A stretch of 64,000 nucleotides of DNA, from positions 1-64,000 of the forward strand of contig CADADA010000004.1 of assembly GCA_902786515.1 (NCBI GenBank), given 5' to 3'. A program made the position numbers and the translations under genes. The DNA is from an uncultured Lachnospiraceae bacterium (GTDB lineage: Bacteria > Bacillota > Clostridia > Lachnospirales > Lachnospiraceae). This document shows, piece after piece, positions 1-7,425 of this stretch. Within the stretch, counting starts at the first letter, position 1. The number at the start of each line of letters is the position of its first letter. Below the pieces are notes generated by a model. It ran no database searches. It was not told the DNA's origin and worked only from the letters and a program-made list of their open reading frames with translations.

Positions 1-97
1 GAAGAGGCCAACCAGAGAGAGACTTCAATGTGCATGCATTGCGTCTCGAGTCGGTTGGACTCTTCCTGTTTTTAGACTGTCTTAGTGCGACAGCCCC
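1..97. other. Two hairpins at the window edge, possible end of a mobile element
   Basis: Positions 1-13 pair with 53-65 (12 of 13 positions), and nested inside are a GAGAC/GTCTC stem and a CAATG/CATTG stem. A second hairpin, GACTGTC/GACAGCC with a 7-base loop, sits at 75-95. There is no open reading frame in 1-229, and 98-229 is plain AT-rich sequence where I see nothing else. A strong compound hairpin followed by a short terminal hairpin resembles the 3' edge of an insertion sequence whose body lies outside the window, but I cannot confirm a family. A structured RNA or terminator is the alternative. Confidence 0.35.
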
Positions 98-229
98 TTA
101 AACTAAATAATTATCTATTTTATCTTATCCACCAATATTACTATTGCTTTTTCAGCCTGCTTCACCAGTTAAATTTAGGTCAATATTTAAACTCCAGAAA
201 TATAGTAAACATGCAAAATAAACTTTTTC

Positions 230-640
230 TTACAAGGCATAATCTCTAACAGCCTGTACAACACTACTAGAATTCCAGCCAACCATAACATCTGCATTGT
301 TACTAACCTTACTTGGTATTCTTTCTTGACCTCTAGGCTTCACTCCAATAATTGGTTTTCCTAATTCTACTGCTGTATCAATCTCGTAATCTATCCATTC
401 ACTATATGAAACATACATACCTGAAAGAATAATTACACAACTACATAATGATATTCTGTTGCGAAGTTTTTCCTTCAATTCTTTTTTCCCATTAACATCC
501 AAAGGCTTTGTAAGTGGTACCGAATAATCTGTCCAATCAAAATTTTTAGCATCATTAAGCCAACCTTTAATTGTCTGATAATCAGAACTGTAATCCCATG
601 AATGACTAATTAAAATATGATAATCTCTTAAACTTGGCAT
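230..640 (-). CDS. TIR-like (Thoeris ThsB-type, DUF1863) signalling protein
   Basis: This 136-residue protein is a single TIR-like domain of the Thoeris ThsB/DUF1863 kind. It opens with the family signature ISHSWDY at residues 11-17, followed by DYSVP at 38-42. The segment W82-x3-E86 (WIDYE) is where TIR NADases carry their catalytic glutamate. By family knowledge such proteins turn NAD+ into a cyclic ADP-ribose-type signal after phage infection. The start at 640 is chosen because AGGAGG lies seven bases upstream; the alternative ATG at 646 sits directly against that site. It is the last gene of the operon and starts 11 bases past the caspase-like gene, the presumed receiver of the signal. 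Domain identity is strong; the product made and the trigger sensed are inferred. Confidence 0.85.
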   Translation of the reverse strand: MPSLRDYHILISHSWDYSSDYQTIKGWLNDAKNFDWTDYSVPLTKPLDVNGKKELKEKLRNRISLCSCVIILSGMYVSYSEWIDYEIDTAVELGKPIIGVKPRGQERIPSKVSNNADVMVGWNSSSVVQAVRDYAL

Positions 641-651
641 ATTCATTCCTC

Positions 652-1626
652 CTATATTCTTCCTTCTTTTACTAATCTCCAATATTGTTTTCCTACAGCC
701 GTTAATTCACATGCTTTAGAATTCATTGCCGCATAATACATATGTTCTTCTCCAACGGGAACCACTAAGCCAACCCCTTCCAACTTCTGTAAATCTGAAA
801 ATACAGCAGTATTCTCATCCTTTGCATATGGCTCAATGACATTATGAACAACTTCACTTCTATTGGTAGGTTCATATGACGGGTTTAGTTCATATTGATA
901 ATCTTCACTTTTAAAGTAATTCACGATTTTCCTTAATACCGTCATATCAACCTGTGGCTGTACTTCTCTCAATGATGTAAATCTTGTCACATTTGTCTTG
1001 AATACAGGTCTCTGCTCCCATGGACCTAAAGCCTTATCTATAAATGCATAAACTCCTGCAATAGAAATATGTCCTGTCACATCTGCTGCACCACCATTGA
1101 GTGCTTCTATCAACAACGAAGTAAATACACCATGTCCATTTACTTCCATAGAAGTTTGACTATTTCTACTTGCTGTCATAATAGTAACTCCTTCATTAAT
1201 GTTCGCTGTATTTTGTCCATCAGTATTTATACTACCCATAAATCCAGAATAGCAACTATCAAGTATAATTATTCTCTCTTTACATTTTGACTTATTTGCA
1301 ATCGTCAGAATTTCTTGTAATGATACCCCATAGTCATTTTCTGAAAAATCTGGTGTAACTAAATATCCTCCAACTGCATCAATATGTCCATGCCCAGAAT
1401 AATAGAATAGTGCTACATCTGCATCACCTTCAAAACATTTCTCTATTAAGCCTCTCAACTCACCTTTTGTTGCAACATTGTCCTTTTTCCAAACGGAAAA
1501 GTTTGGGTCACCATTTCCATGATTACTTAATAAATCTTTTATTGCCTCTGAATCGTTACAGCAACCTCTAAGCGGACAGGTCGGATAATCATTAATTCCT
1601 ACAACTAATGCTTTTCTTTCACCCAT
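652..1626 (-). CDS. Caspase-like (peptidase C14) protease, probable TIR-activated effector
   Basis: This 324-residue protein has an N-terminal caspase/metacaspase domain (about residues 1-215). The predicted catalytic His79 lies in YYSGHGH and the predicted catalytic Cys125 in LDSCYSGF. The remaining 110 or so residues form a separate C-terminal domain without a motif I recognise; it is the natural candidate for a ligand sensor. In type IV Thoeris a TIR protein makes N7-cADPR, which activates a caspase-like protease that degrades cellular proteins. Gene order and domain types here fit that plan. The start at 1626 follows AAAGGATG, 16 bases after the upstream gene ends. The gene ends in TAG, which overlaps the TIR gene's ribosome binding site and suggests coupled expression. 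Protease identity is strong; the activation mechanism is inferred from family and context. Confidence 0.85.
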   Translation of the reverse strand: MGERKALVVGINDYPTCPLRGCCNDSEAIKDLLSNHGNGDPNFSVWKKDNVATKGELRGLIEKCFEGDADVALFYYSGHGHIDAVGGYLVTPDFSENDYGVSLQEILTIANKSKCKERIIILDSCYSGFMGSINTDGQNTANINEGVTIMTASRNSQTSMEVNGHGVFTSLLIEALNGGAADVTGHISIAGVYAFIDKALGPWEQRPVFKTNVTRFTSLREVQPQVDMTVLRKIVNYFKSEDYQYELNPSYEPTNRSEVVHNVIEPYAKDENTAVFSDLQKLEGVGLVVPVGEEHMYYAAMNSKACELTAVGKQYWRLVKEGRI

Positions 1627-1642
1627 ATCATCATCCTTTCTA

Positions 1643-2107
1643 TTAATGAATACATATCTCATCTGATAAGACAGTATCAAAATTATGTCTTACATTAGCA
1701 GATTCCCAACTGATTCTATCTTCAATGTATGTAAGCAATTCCGTTCCATCCAAATATATATACATCCGTGGTGCAACAAATCCCGGAACATCACGCCTTA
1801 AGTCATCAAGCGAAATAGCTGTAGTATCCTGAAATTCATCAATCTCCATAGCATATCGATATGATTCTTGATATTTTTCAATGCGAGCAATAGCATCCTT
1901 ATCCTCCTTAAATTCTTCTTTCCAATCGGATAAAAGATGTCTCTTGCCTAAGTACACAATTCCTGTAATTGCCTTAACAGGTGCACTGACATACATATAA
2001 GCCATAATAGGCTCGTCCGGAAAGTTTCTTCTATGTTCAAATTTTTTCTTCCCGGATTTAATCTTCTCATACACTTCCGGCTTAAAGCTTAAAAGCATCT
2101 TTCTCAT
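1643..2107 (-). CDS. ASCH (PUA-like) domain protein
   Basis: This 154-residue protein begins LLSFKPEVYEKIKSGKKKFE, and its SGKKKFEHRR matches the GxKxxExR-type signature of ASCH domains. It then continues with the usual strand VSAPVKAITGIVYLG. ASCH proteins are small beta-barrel folds related to PUA. Some bind RNA or modified bases, and one group (YqfB) hydrolyses N4-acetylcytidine. It lies between the methyltransferase-endonuclease and the caspase-like gene with gaps of 13 and 16 bases, so it is almost certainly cotranscribed. The start at 2107 is preferred over 2098 because AAGGCGGTGG lies five bases before it. Whether it reads modified phage DNA, regulates the cassette or has an RNA role cannot be told from sequence. 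Confidence 0.65.
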   Translation of the reverse strand: MRKMLLSFKPEVYEKIKSGKKKFEHRRNFPDEPIMAYMYVSAPVKAITGIVYLGKRHLLSDWKEEFKEDKDAIARIEKYQESYRYAMEIDEFQDTTAISLDDLRRDVPGFVAPRMYIYLDGTELLTYIEDRISWESANVRHNFDTVLSDEICIH

Positions 2108-2120
2108 TAATGCCACCGCC

Positions 2121-4139
2121 TTAATTCCATTTACATTCGATGTTAAGAACTTCCATTGGCATACTGATAAACTGAACATCAAACTTAAGACTTGGCTCAA
2201 CCTTTGTACTTGCATTGTGAATTCTAAAACTAAGCTGCCATCCGTTATCAAGATACATTTCTACAGTATTATCACTATCTGGTTTGAATTCAAGAGCAAC
2301 AAGTCTCGTAGGTAACTTAACAATAGGTACTGTAATTGCTGATAACTTATTCTTTGCTGGCTTATTCAAAGTATCATGCATATTAAATGTATGAATCATC
2401 GTAAGTCTCTTACTATCCTTGCTCACAACTTTATAATAATCTTCAATACCAATCAGATATTCAATCATTTTTCTTGGCATCGTGTTATCTTTCTCATTTG
2501 CTCGATTTATTTCATCAATGAATGCCTGCAATAAAGGAATATACACTTTCTGACCCTTATCCTCTATTTCAGACCATTTTGTACCATTCTCTTTTTCCTG
2601 TTTCAATATATTAAAGATTGGTTCTACAGCATCCCAATACTCATCAGAACATGGCATTTCAAACCACTCATTTCCAAAATCCAACTTATGGCTTAATCTG
2701 CTGTGCTTTACAGCATCGTGGTTATGTTTAATACTCAAGCCAACCTCCCATTCGATATCCTTTCTCTTGATAACGATGTCTCTAACATCACCTTTTACCC
2801 CCTGACCATCTTTTTGAAACTCAAGGGTAAGTTCATCATCATCAATTTCAGACATTCTTGGTTCAAGTTCTAACACTGTATCAATGGCAGCACCTGCTGA
2901 TATCATAAATGTCTCCTGTATTTCTTCATCCATAAGAGACCATGCTTTTTCATTTGCCATCAAACTAGAATTCTCAACAATTCTTGTTTTTCTTAACTCT
3001 GCCAATGCTTTATATAAAGTTTGAATCCAAGCATACTCGTATGCTCTTCCCTGATCATTACTCTTTGTACTCACTTTCTTCTCATTGACCTCCTTAGCAT
3101 CAATAACCTCTCTGTCGATTTCAACAGAAGAGCCTTTTCCTTCAAGATACATCTTTATTGCTACAGCTACCTCATATGCCAAATTCACAGGGACTGCATT
3201 ACCAATCATCTTATATGCAGTATTTGTATCATTGTAAATGAATTTAAAATCATCCGGGAACCCCTGTACTCTAGCAACTTCACGAATAGTCATTCTTCTA
3301 TAAAGGTGTTCTTTTCCTTCTACAAATCTACAATCATTAGTTCCAACCTTTACCATCTTAGGTGCCTGTGGGTGTAACTGACATTGACGTCCAGATGCTT
3401 GAACTGTAAACGCCTGCTCATCCCATCCCTTTACACGATTACGGCTCATAAAAATAGGTGAATAAGCACCTGTGAAATATTCATTATTATTTATTGCATC
3501 CGGATTATGGCGATTCTTTTCTCCAGAAGGTACAGCAGTTTCTTGCAAATCCCAAATAACATCACGCAATGTAATCTTCTTTGAATCATCTTTAGTAGAA
3601 CCTTTAGGAAAACCAAAGTCTATCTTTAAATCTTTTCTAAATCCTATGTAAAATACTCTCTTTCGCTCTTCTGCAACACCATAATCCTTGGCATTAACCA
3701 ATGTGAACGAAACATCATATCCTGCCTCATCAAATAATTCTAAAATATTTTGAACGGCAATAGAATGTCTATCCGCAAGCATTCCACTAACATTTTCCGC
3801 TAAAAAGAACTTTGGTTGAAATTCCTTTAATATTCTGATATAGTCAAAAAACAACTGACCTCTCGCATCCTTAATACCCTTAAGGGAGCCAGCTTCTGAC
3901 CATGACTGACATGGCGGTCCGCCAATGATTCCATCTACTTCTCCATCTATGTATTGAGCAATATCATCTTTTGTGACTTGCCTAATATCACCTTCAATTA
4001 AATGTGTATTAGGATGGTTAACTTTAAAAGTTTCCCATATGGTTTTGTCAAATTCATTCGCCACAGGAATATTAAATCCTGCTCTTTCAAAGCCTAAATC
4101 AAGTCCTCCACATCCACTAAACAAGCTAATTACATTCAT
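2121..4139 (-). CDS. Fused HaeIII-type C5-cytosine methyltransferase and restriction endonuclease
   Basis: This 672-residue protein joins two enzymes. Residues 1-335 are a DNA cytosine-C5 methyltransferase with the SAM site ([11 protein letters not shown]), the catalytic PPCQS motif (Cys77), the ENV motif (115-117) and a target-recognition region ([17 protein letters not shown]) very like M.HaeIII. Residues from about 355 on resemble the HaeIII family endonuclease: a start near QGRAYEYA, then a candidate PD-(D/E)xK-like core with GDVRDIV and [19 protein letters not shown]. Both halves therefore predict GGCC as target. The start at 4139 has AAGGAG nine bases upstream and lies 14 bases inside the preceding gene. 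Methyltransferase and nuclease of this family are usually separate genes, so the fusion is unusual. Enzyme families are confident; specificity is inferred by similarity. Confidence 0.88.
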   Translation of the reverse strand: MNVISLFSGCGGLDLGFERAGFNIPVANEFDKTIWETFKVNHPNTHLIEGDIRQVTKDDIAQYIDGEVDGIIGGPPCQSWSEAGSLKGIKDARGQLFFDYIRILKEFQPKFFLAENVSGMLADRHSIAVQNILELFDEAGYDVSFTLVNAKDYGVAEERKRVFYIGFRKDLKIDFGFPKGSTKDDSKKITLRDVIWDLQETAVPSGEKNRHNPDAINNNEYFTGAYSPIFMSRNRVKGWDEQAFTVQASGRQCQLHPQAPKMVKVGTNDCRFVEGKEHLYRRMTIREVARVQGFPDDFKFIYNDTNTAYKMIGNAVPVNLAYEVAVAIKMYLEGKGSSVEIDREVIDAKEVNEKKVSTKSNDQGRAYEYAWIQTLYKALAELRKTRIVENSSLMANEKAWSLMDEEIQETFMISAGAAIDTVLELEPRMSEIDDDELTLEFQKDGQGVKGDVRDIVIKRKDIEWEVGLSIKHNHDAVKHSRLSHKLDFGNEWFEMPCSDEYWDAVEPIFNILKQEKENGTKWSEIEDKGQKVYIPLLQAFIDEINRANEKDNTMPRKMIEYLIGIEDYYKVVSKDSKRLTMIHTFNMHDTLNKPAKNKLSAITVPIVKLPTRLVALEFKPDSDNTVEMYLDNGWQLSFRIHNASTKVEPSLKFDVQFISMPMEVLNIECKWN

Positions 4140-4311
4140 CGGCTTTCGCTCCTTCATTCTCATTCTTTTTGATTATTTTCGCCGCCTCTATAAGTGCTGT
4201 CCTACGTACAAATTCACTATAAGAAGCATATGCCTCTAATCTTGCAGCCTGCTTGAATTTATCTAATTCTTCTTCGCTAACACGTATGCTTATTGATATT
4301 GATTTTTTCAT
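4126..4311 (-). CDS. Small ribbon-helix-helix DNA-binding protein
   Basis: This 61-residue protein begins [20 protein letters not shown] and continues with [11 protein letters not shown], the strand-helix-helix pattern of ribbon-helix-helix (Arc/MetJ/CopG-like) proteins. Proteins of this kind act as small repressors, antitoxins or relaxosome accessory factors. It is the first gene of the defence operon and overlaps the next gene by 14 bases. Its promoter carries a doubled TTGACA box, so autoregulation of the operon, in the manner of restriction-modification control proteins, is a reasonable guess. The start at 4311 is chosen for GGGAGGTG eight bases upstream; a longer in-frame extension to 4350 has no such site. 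The lysine- and glutamate-rich tail after residue 45 has no recognised role. Confidence 0.7.
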   Translation of the reverse strand: MKKSISISIRVSEEELDKFKQAARLEAYASYSEFVRRTALIEAAKIIKKNENEGAKADECN

Positions 4312-4331
4312 TTTAGGGCACCTCCCACTAT

Positions 4332-4366
4332 CTAATATTCTACTCTGCAAGGTGTGTCAATGTCAA
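4332..4366 (-). promoter_or_regulatory. Promoter of the defence operon with a doubled -35 box
   Basis: On the minus strand two TTGACA hexamers stand head to tail (4361-4366 and 4355-4360). The first is 18 bases from TAGAAT (4337-4342), the second 17 bases from TATTAG (4332-4337). Both are good sigma-A-type promoters with a short leader before the start at 4311. The direct repeat could also be an operator for the ribbon-helix-helix protein encoded first in the operon. Confidence 0.7.
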
Positions 4367-4430
4367 TACTTTGTTGCACAAACAAATATTCTTTTTAATA
4401 AATTCAAGTCCTTAGCATACTAAATATTAT

Positions 4431-4454
4431 GTAAGCGTCAATTGAAACGCACCT
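4431..4454. repeat. IS66 left terminal inverted repeat
   Basis: The first 12 bases, GTAAGCGTCAAT, are identical to the first 12 at the other end read inward. The remaining positions match only partly. Confidence 0.8.
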
Positions 4455-4484
4455 ACAAAAAAACCAGACATAGGTTATAATAAC

Positions 4485-6047
4485 TTATGCCAGGATTTTT
4501 CTTTTCCTACATTTGTCTGGTATTTCTTCTGACCAGGGTACCAAAGTGCTCACATCCATGCCGGATATGATACTCTCGAATAAAAACTCTAGATATTTTT
4601 GTGGAATAAGTTCATTTGCTATCGCTGTTTGAATAATACTGTATATCAGTGTTGATGCATCAGCACCGTTAGGTGTATTTGAAAACAGCCAGTTAGATCT
4701 GCCGATAACAAATGATTTAATACTCTGCTCCGCAAGATTATTACTTAACTGTATTCTTCCGTCCAACAGAAAACTGCACAGATATTCTTTCTATTTCAAT
4801 GCATAGGCAATAGCCTTCCCCATCAAACTCTGGGGAAGGATTTCACTTTCTATATCTGATATCCAGTTGTAAAAACTATCTGTTACTGCTTTAGATTTTT
4901 CAGCCCGCAGCTCCAGCCTTTCTTCAAAAGAAAGCCCTTTTTTATCTGCTTCCTTTTCGATAGCAAACAGCTTTCTTATATATTCTTCCCACTGTCTGGC
5001 ATACTCGTTATCCCTGTTTGCCACATGAGCTTCATGGAATTTTCTCTTTGCATGGACAAGGCATCCGCATAAAGTAATTCCATCAAGTTTTTTATAACCC
5101 GCGTATCCATCACAATGAAGATATTTTCCCTGCCAGTTTTTCAGAAATGTCTGTGCATAAGCTCCATTTCTTCCGCTGGTATATTCATATACCATTACCG
5201 GATGCTTATTATATAATGATGTCCTGCATATCCAGACATATGATTTGGCGGTGGCAGGTCTTCCCGGTTCATTCAATACCTCAAGAACCGTCTCATCTGC
5301 ATGAAGCAATTCTTCCTTCATAAGATTTGATATCAGTTCATTGTACAGAGGTTTTAAAAGCTCTGCTCCTTTTATAATACAGTTGGAAAGGTTCTGTCTC
5401 GAAAGTTCTATTCCAAGTCTTTTAAATTCCTGTTCCTGCCTGTACAATGGCAGTGCAAGTGTATACTTCTGGTTCATTATATATGCCATAAGACTTGGTG
5501 ATACGAAACTTTTGGGTATTAAAGCTTTTGGATGTGGTGCTTTTTTGATATATCCCGCTTCTCCATTTTTGTCACAATTTCTACAGCTGTATAAATATGT
5601 GACATGTTCCACTACCTTTATTTCTGCCGGAATTACTACCAGTTCCTTTCGCACTTCTTTTTTCATGACGGTAAGTGTTTCACCACACACATCGCATATG
5701 AGTTCATCATCATCCAGTTTGTATTCCTTTACTTCAACAGGAAGGGATTCTAATTTTTTACCACGTTTTGATTTTTTTCTTTTATGCTCTGCAATTATTA
5801 TACTTTCATCAGGTTCTTTGGCAATCGGTTCTCTCAATGCTTCGGCTTCATTGAAAAGATCAAAAAGAGAAACCTGACCATCGCATGCTTTTTCAGATGA
5901 CCTGCCAAATTTCTCTTTTGCTCTCAACTTAAGCTGTTCCTCATACCAGCTGTTCAATTTCTGAAGAGACTGTATCGTCTCATTATTTTTCCTGATTACA
6001 GACTTTAAAGATTCAATCTCTGCCTTTAATTCCTCTACTGTATTCAC
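4485..6047 (-). pseudogene. tnpC: IS66 transposase tnpC, interrupted by an in-frame amber codon
   Basis: The first 418 codons hold an N-terminal coiled coil, a zinc-binding segment (CDVCG near 118-122, CRNC near 155-158) and two catalytic aspartates, Asp251 in LLHADETV and Asp313 in LHCDGYAGY. Codon 419 (4791-4793) is TAG, and the same frame then continues for about 100 codons to 4485. The downstream part contains SNNLAEQSIK, whose glutamate (codon 440) is the third acidic residue of the IS66 DDE triad. Truncation at the amber codon would therefore remove catalysis. The start is GTG with AAGGAGG nine bases upstream. TAG terminates ordinary genes nearby, so readthrough is unlikely to be the normal state. 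Confidence 0.88.
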
Positions 6048-6122
6048 CTTTAAAGTCCTCCTTCAATCACTGAATTTTTATGGTTCTATTATACCATAAA
6101 AACACTGTTAAATCCACAGTAT

Positions 6123-6473
6123 TTAATGTTTTTTCCATACTTCACTGCGTTTTATTTTCTGTGTTATACCAGGAGCCAGAAGTATATTTTTCAGCTCATC
6201 CATCGTAAGTTTCATTGTCTCATCAGTGGCATTGATTTCCGGCTAGATAACTCGCCCACGTTCAATTCTCTTGAAATGAATCCAGAATCCATTATCCTCC
6301 CACACCAGCCGTTTTATTCTGTCACGGCTTCTGTTACAGAATGCGAATATAATATTTTCACGCGGATCCAGTTTGAATTTTGAAGAAATAATTTCGGACA
6401 ATCCATTTATACTTTTTCTCATATCTGTGGCGCCACACGCAAGTATAATCCTATAATCCCTGTAATTAAACAT
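6123..6473 (-). pseudogene. tnpB: IS66 accessory protein tnpB, interrupted by an in-frame amber codon
   Basis: The reading frame encodes the IS66 Orf2 protein (start MFNYRDYRIILACGATDMRK), with the typical NRSRDRIKRLVWEDNGFW segment. At codon 77 a TAG (6243-6245) stands where homologues usually have tryptophan (RGRVxWPE). The frame then continues for 39 more codons to a TAA at 6123, giving the family's usual 116 or so residues. The start overlaps the end of tnpA by 8 bases, suggesting coupling. Its role in transposition is essential in related elements but biochemically undefined. Confidence 0.85.
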
Positions 6474-6789
6474 CCGTTGTTCTCACCGCCTTTAACACAT
6501 CCTTAAAAAAAGATATATCCGTAAGCTCTGTGATGGTGATTTTGAGCCCATCGTATTCAATCTGCACATTAGATTTACTGTTGATTTCATTTGTCATACC
6601 GCTAATTTCCATAAAGGAATAGTTTTCATTATTCGTTCTGCATTTTTTAGAATTGTGATGAAGCCAGTTATTCAGCGTCGAAGTAGGTATACCATGCTTC
6701 CGACACCAGCTATTCTTCGACATACCGCTTTCAACAAAATCAGCAACCAGATGTTCTTTTTCACTTTTTGTACGAAAAACTCTTTTCAA
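6466..6789 (-). CDS. tnpA: IS66 accessory protein tnpA
   Basis: This 107-residue protein has an N-terminal helix-turn-helix (about residues 10-45, with SGMSKNSWCRKHGIPTSTLN) like other IS66 Orf1 proteins that probably bind the element's ends. It is the only one of the three transposition genes that is intact. A TTG start at 6789 is preferred because AGGAGG lies eight bases upstream; the in-frame ATG at 6822 lies before that site and lacks one of its own. The gene lies just inside the right inverted repeat. Confidence 0.8.
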   Translation of the reverse strand: MKRVFRTKSEKEHLVADFVESGMSKNSWCRKHGIPTSTLNNWLHHNSKKCRTNNENYSFMEISGMTNEINSKSNVQIEYDGLKITITELTDISFFKDVLKAVRTTDV

Positions 6790-6841
6790 AAAATACACCT
6801 CCTTTTGAGATGCATTATACACGGTTTTATATCTGATTGTT

Positions 6842-6865
6842 AGGCGTACTTGGATTGACGCTTAC
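6842..6865. repeat. IS66 right terminal inverted repeat
   Basis: Read inward from 6865 on the minus strand it begins GTAAGCGTCAAT, matching the left end at 4431. The outside bases CGTCAATC mirror the GATTGACG just inside the end, so a short chance palindrome surrounds the boundary. Confidence 0.8.
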
Positions 6866-6955
6866 CGTCAATCGACGTAGCACCCGCTTGTCTTTGGCTA
6901 TATTCTTCCCACTACCAGAACAGATTGGAGACTTTCACCCATTAGAAACGTGCAC
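6866..6955 (-). ncRNA. Probable 5' remnant of a group II intron, cut by the IS66 element
   Basis: Read on the minus strand this stretch starts GTGCACG, similar to the GUGYG start of bacterial group II introns. It contains GGGTGAAAGTC, TAGTGGGAAGAAT and AGCCAAAGACAAG, which I recognise as domain I features of clostridial group II introns. It breaks off exactly at the IS66 end, and nothing similar continues on the other side of the element. It lies about 15 bases after the T-tract of the toxin-immunity terminator; group IIC introns are known to insert just downstream of terminators. Assignment is by pattern memory only. Confidence 0.4.
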
Positions 6956-6970
6956 CGTAAGACTCACTAT

Positions 6971-7002
6971 AAAAAAGCGTAGCAGCCAATAAACTACTAC
7001 GC
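6971..7002 (-). terminator. Intrinsic terminator after the Rhs toxin-immunity pair
   Basis: On the minus strand GCGTAGTAG pairs with CTGCTACGC across an 8-base loop and is followed by six T residues. It ends transcription of the immunity and Rhs genes. Confidence 0.8.
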
Positions 7003-7050
7003 ATAAAAGTTAAACTTTTTTTATACTGAACATCCATCGTTGAATCATTA

Positions 7051-7422
7051 TCAAATATCCCACAAATCAATTCTATTTGTTATAAAACTTATATGATCAC
7101 CATCATTTAAATCATGTGGTAACTTTGTTTCATCAATAGTAATTAAAAATCCATTCACTTTTATTAAGCCTTGGGTCTTTTTAATAATTTCACCAAATAT
7201 TAAATATTTAAAATTATCATCTAAGGCTTCTATTTTCTCTGTATTGTTATTATTTTTCTGAATATTTTCTTCACTTAATGAATTTAAACTATCACTTAAT
7301 TGATCATTATATTGATAATTACAACAATCACAAAATGCTCTAATGTCATTATTTCCATCAGAAACAATCACTATTGCTTCCTTTGACATCTCATCCATCC
7401 AAAAAATATTTTTAATATACAT
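7051..7422 (-). CDS. Probable immunity protein for the Rhs toxin
   Basis: I do not recognise the family of this 123-residue, acidic, cytoplasmic-looking protein, which has no signal peptide or membrane segment. It starts three bases after the stop of the giant Rhs gene and is the only gene between it and the terminator. That is the standard place for the immunity protein of a polymorphic toxin. Residues 30-65 are low-complexity (Asn-, Ser- and Glu-rich); the C-terminal part (about 70-123) looks compact and beta-rich. The ribosome binding site before 7422 is weak, so an internal ATG (MSKEAIVIV) is also possible. The role rests on position, not on homology. Confidence 0.6.
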   Translation of the reverse strand: MYIKNIFWMDEMSKEAIVIVSDGNNDIRAFCDCCNYQYNDQLSDSLNSLSEENIQKNNNNTEKIEALDDNFKYLIFGEIIKKTQGLIKVNGFLITIDETKLPHDLNDGDHISFITNRIDLWDI

Positions 7423-7425
7423 AAT

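Larger units (their letters stand above)
4431..6865 (-). mobile_element. IS66-family insertion sequence, degenerate
   Basis: The element carries tnpA, tnpB and tnpC in the IS66 order and has terminal inverted repeats that both begin GTAAGCGTCAAT, typical of the family. It is 2435 bp long. tnpB and tnpC each contain an in-frame TAG codon, so the copy is predicted to be inactive unless complemented. The 8 bases outside the ends (AATATTAT on the left, CGTCAATC on the right) do not match. There is therefore no target duplication, which suggests a deletion or rearrangement next to the element after insertion. Confidence 0.88.

Noticed and set aside
4485-6473. TAG codons in tnpB and tnpC as evidence of amber reassignment
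   Set aside because: TAG ends the caspase-like, cmk, ilvA and oadB genes in the same window, so it is an ordinary stop here.
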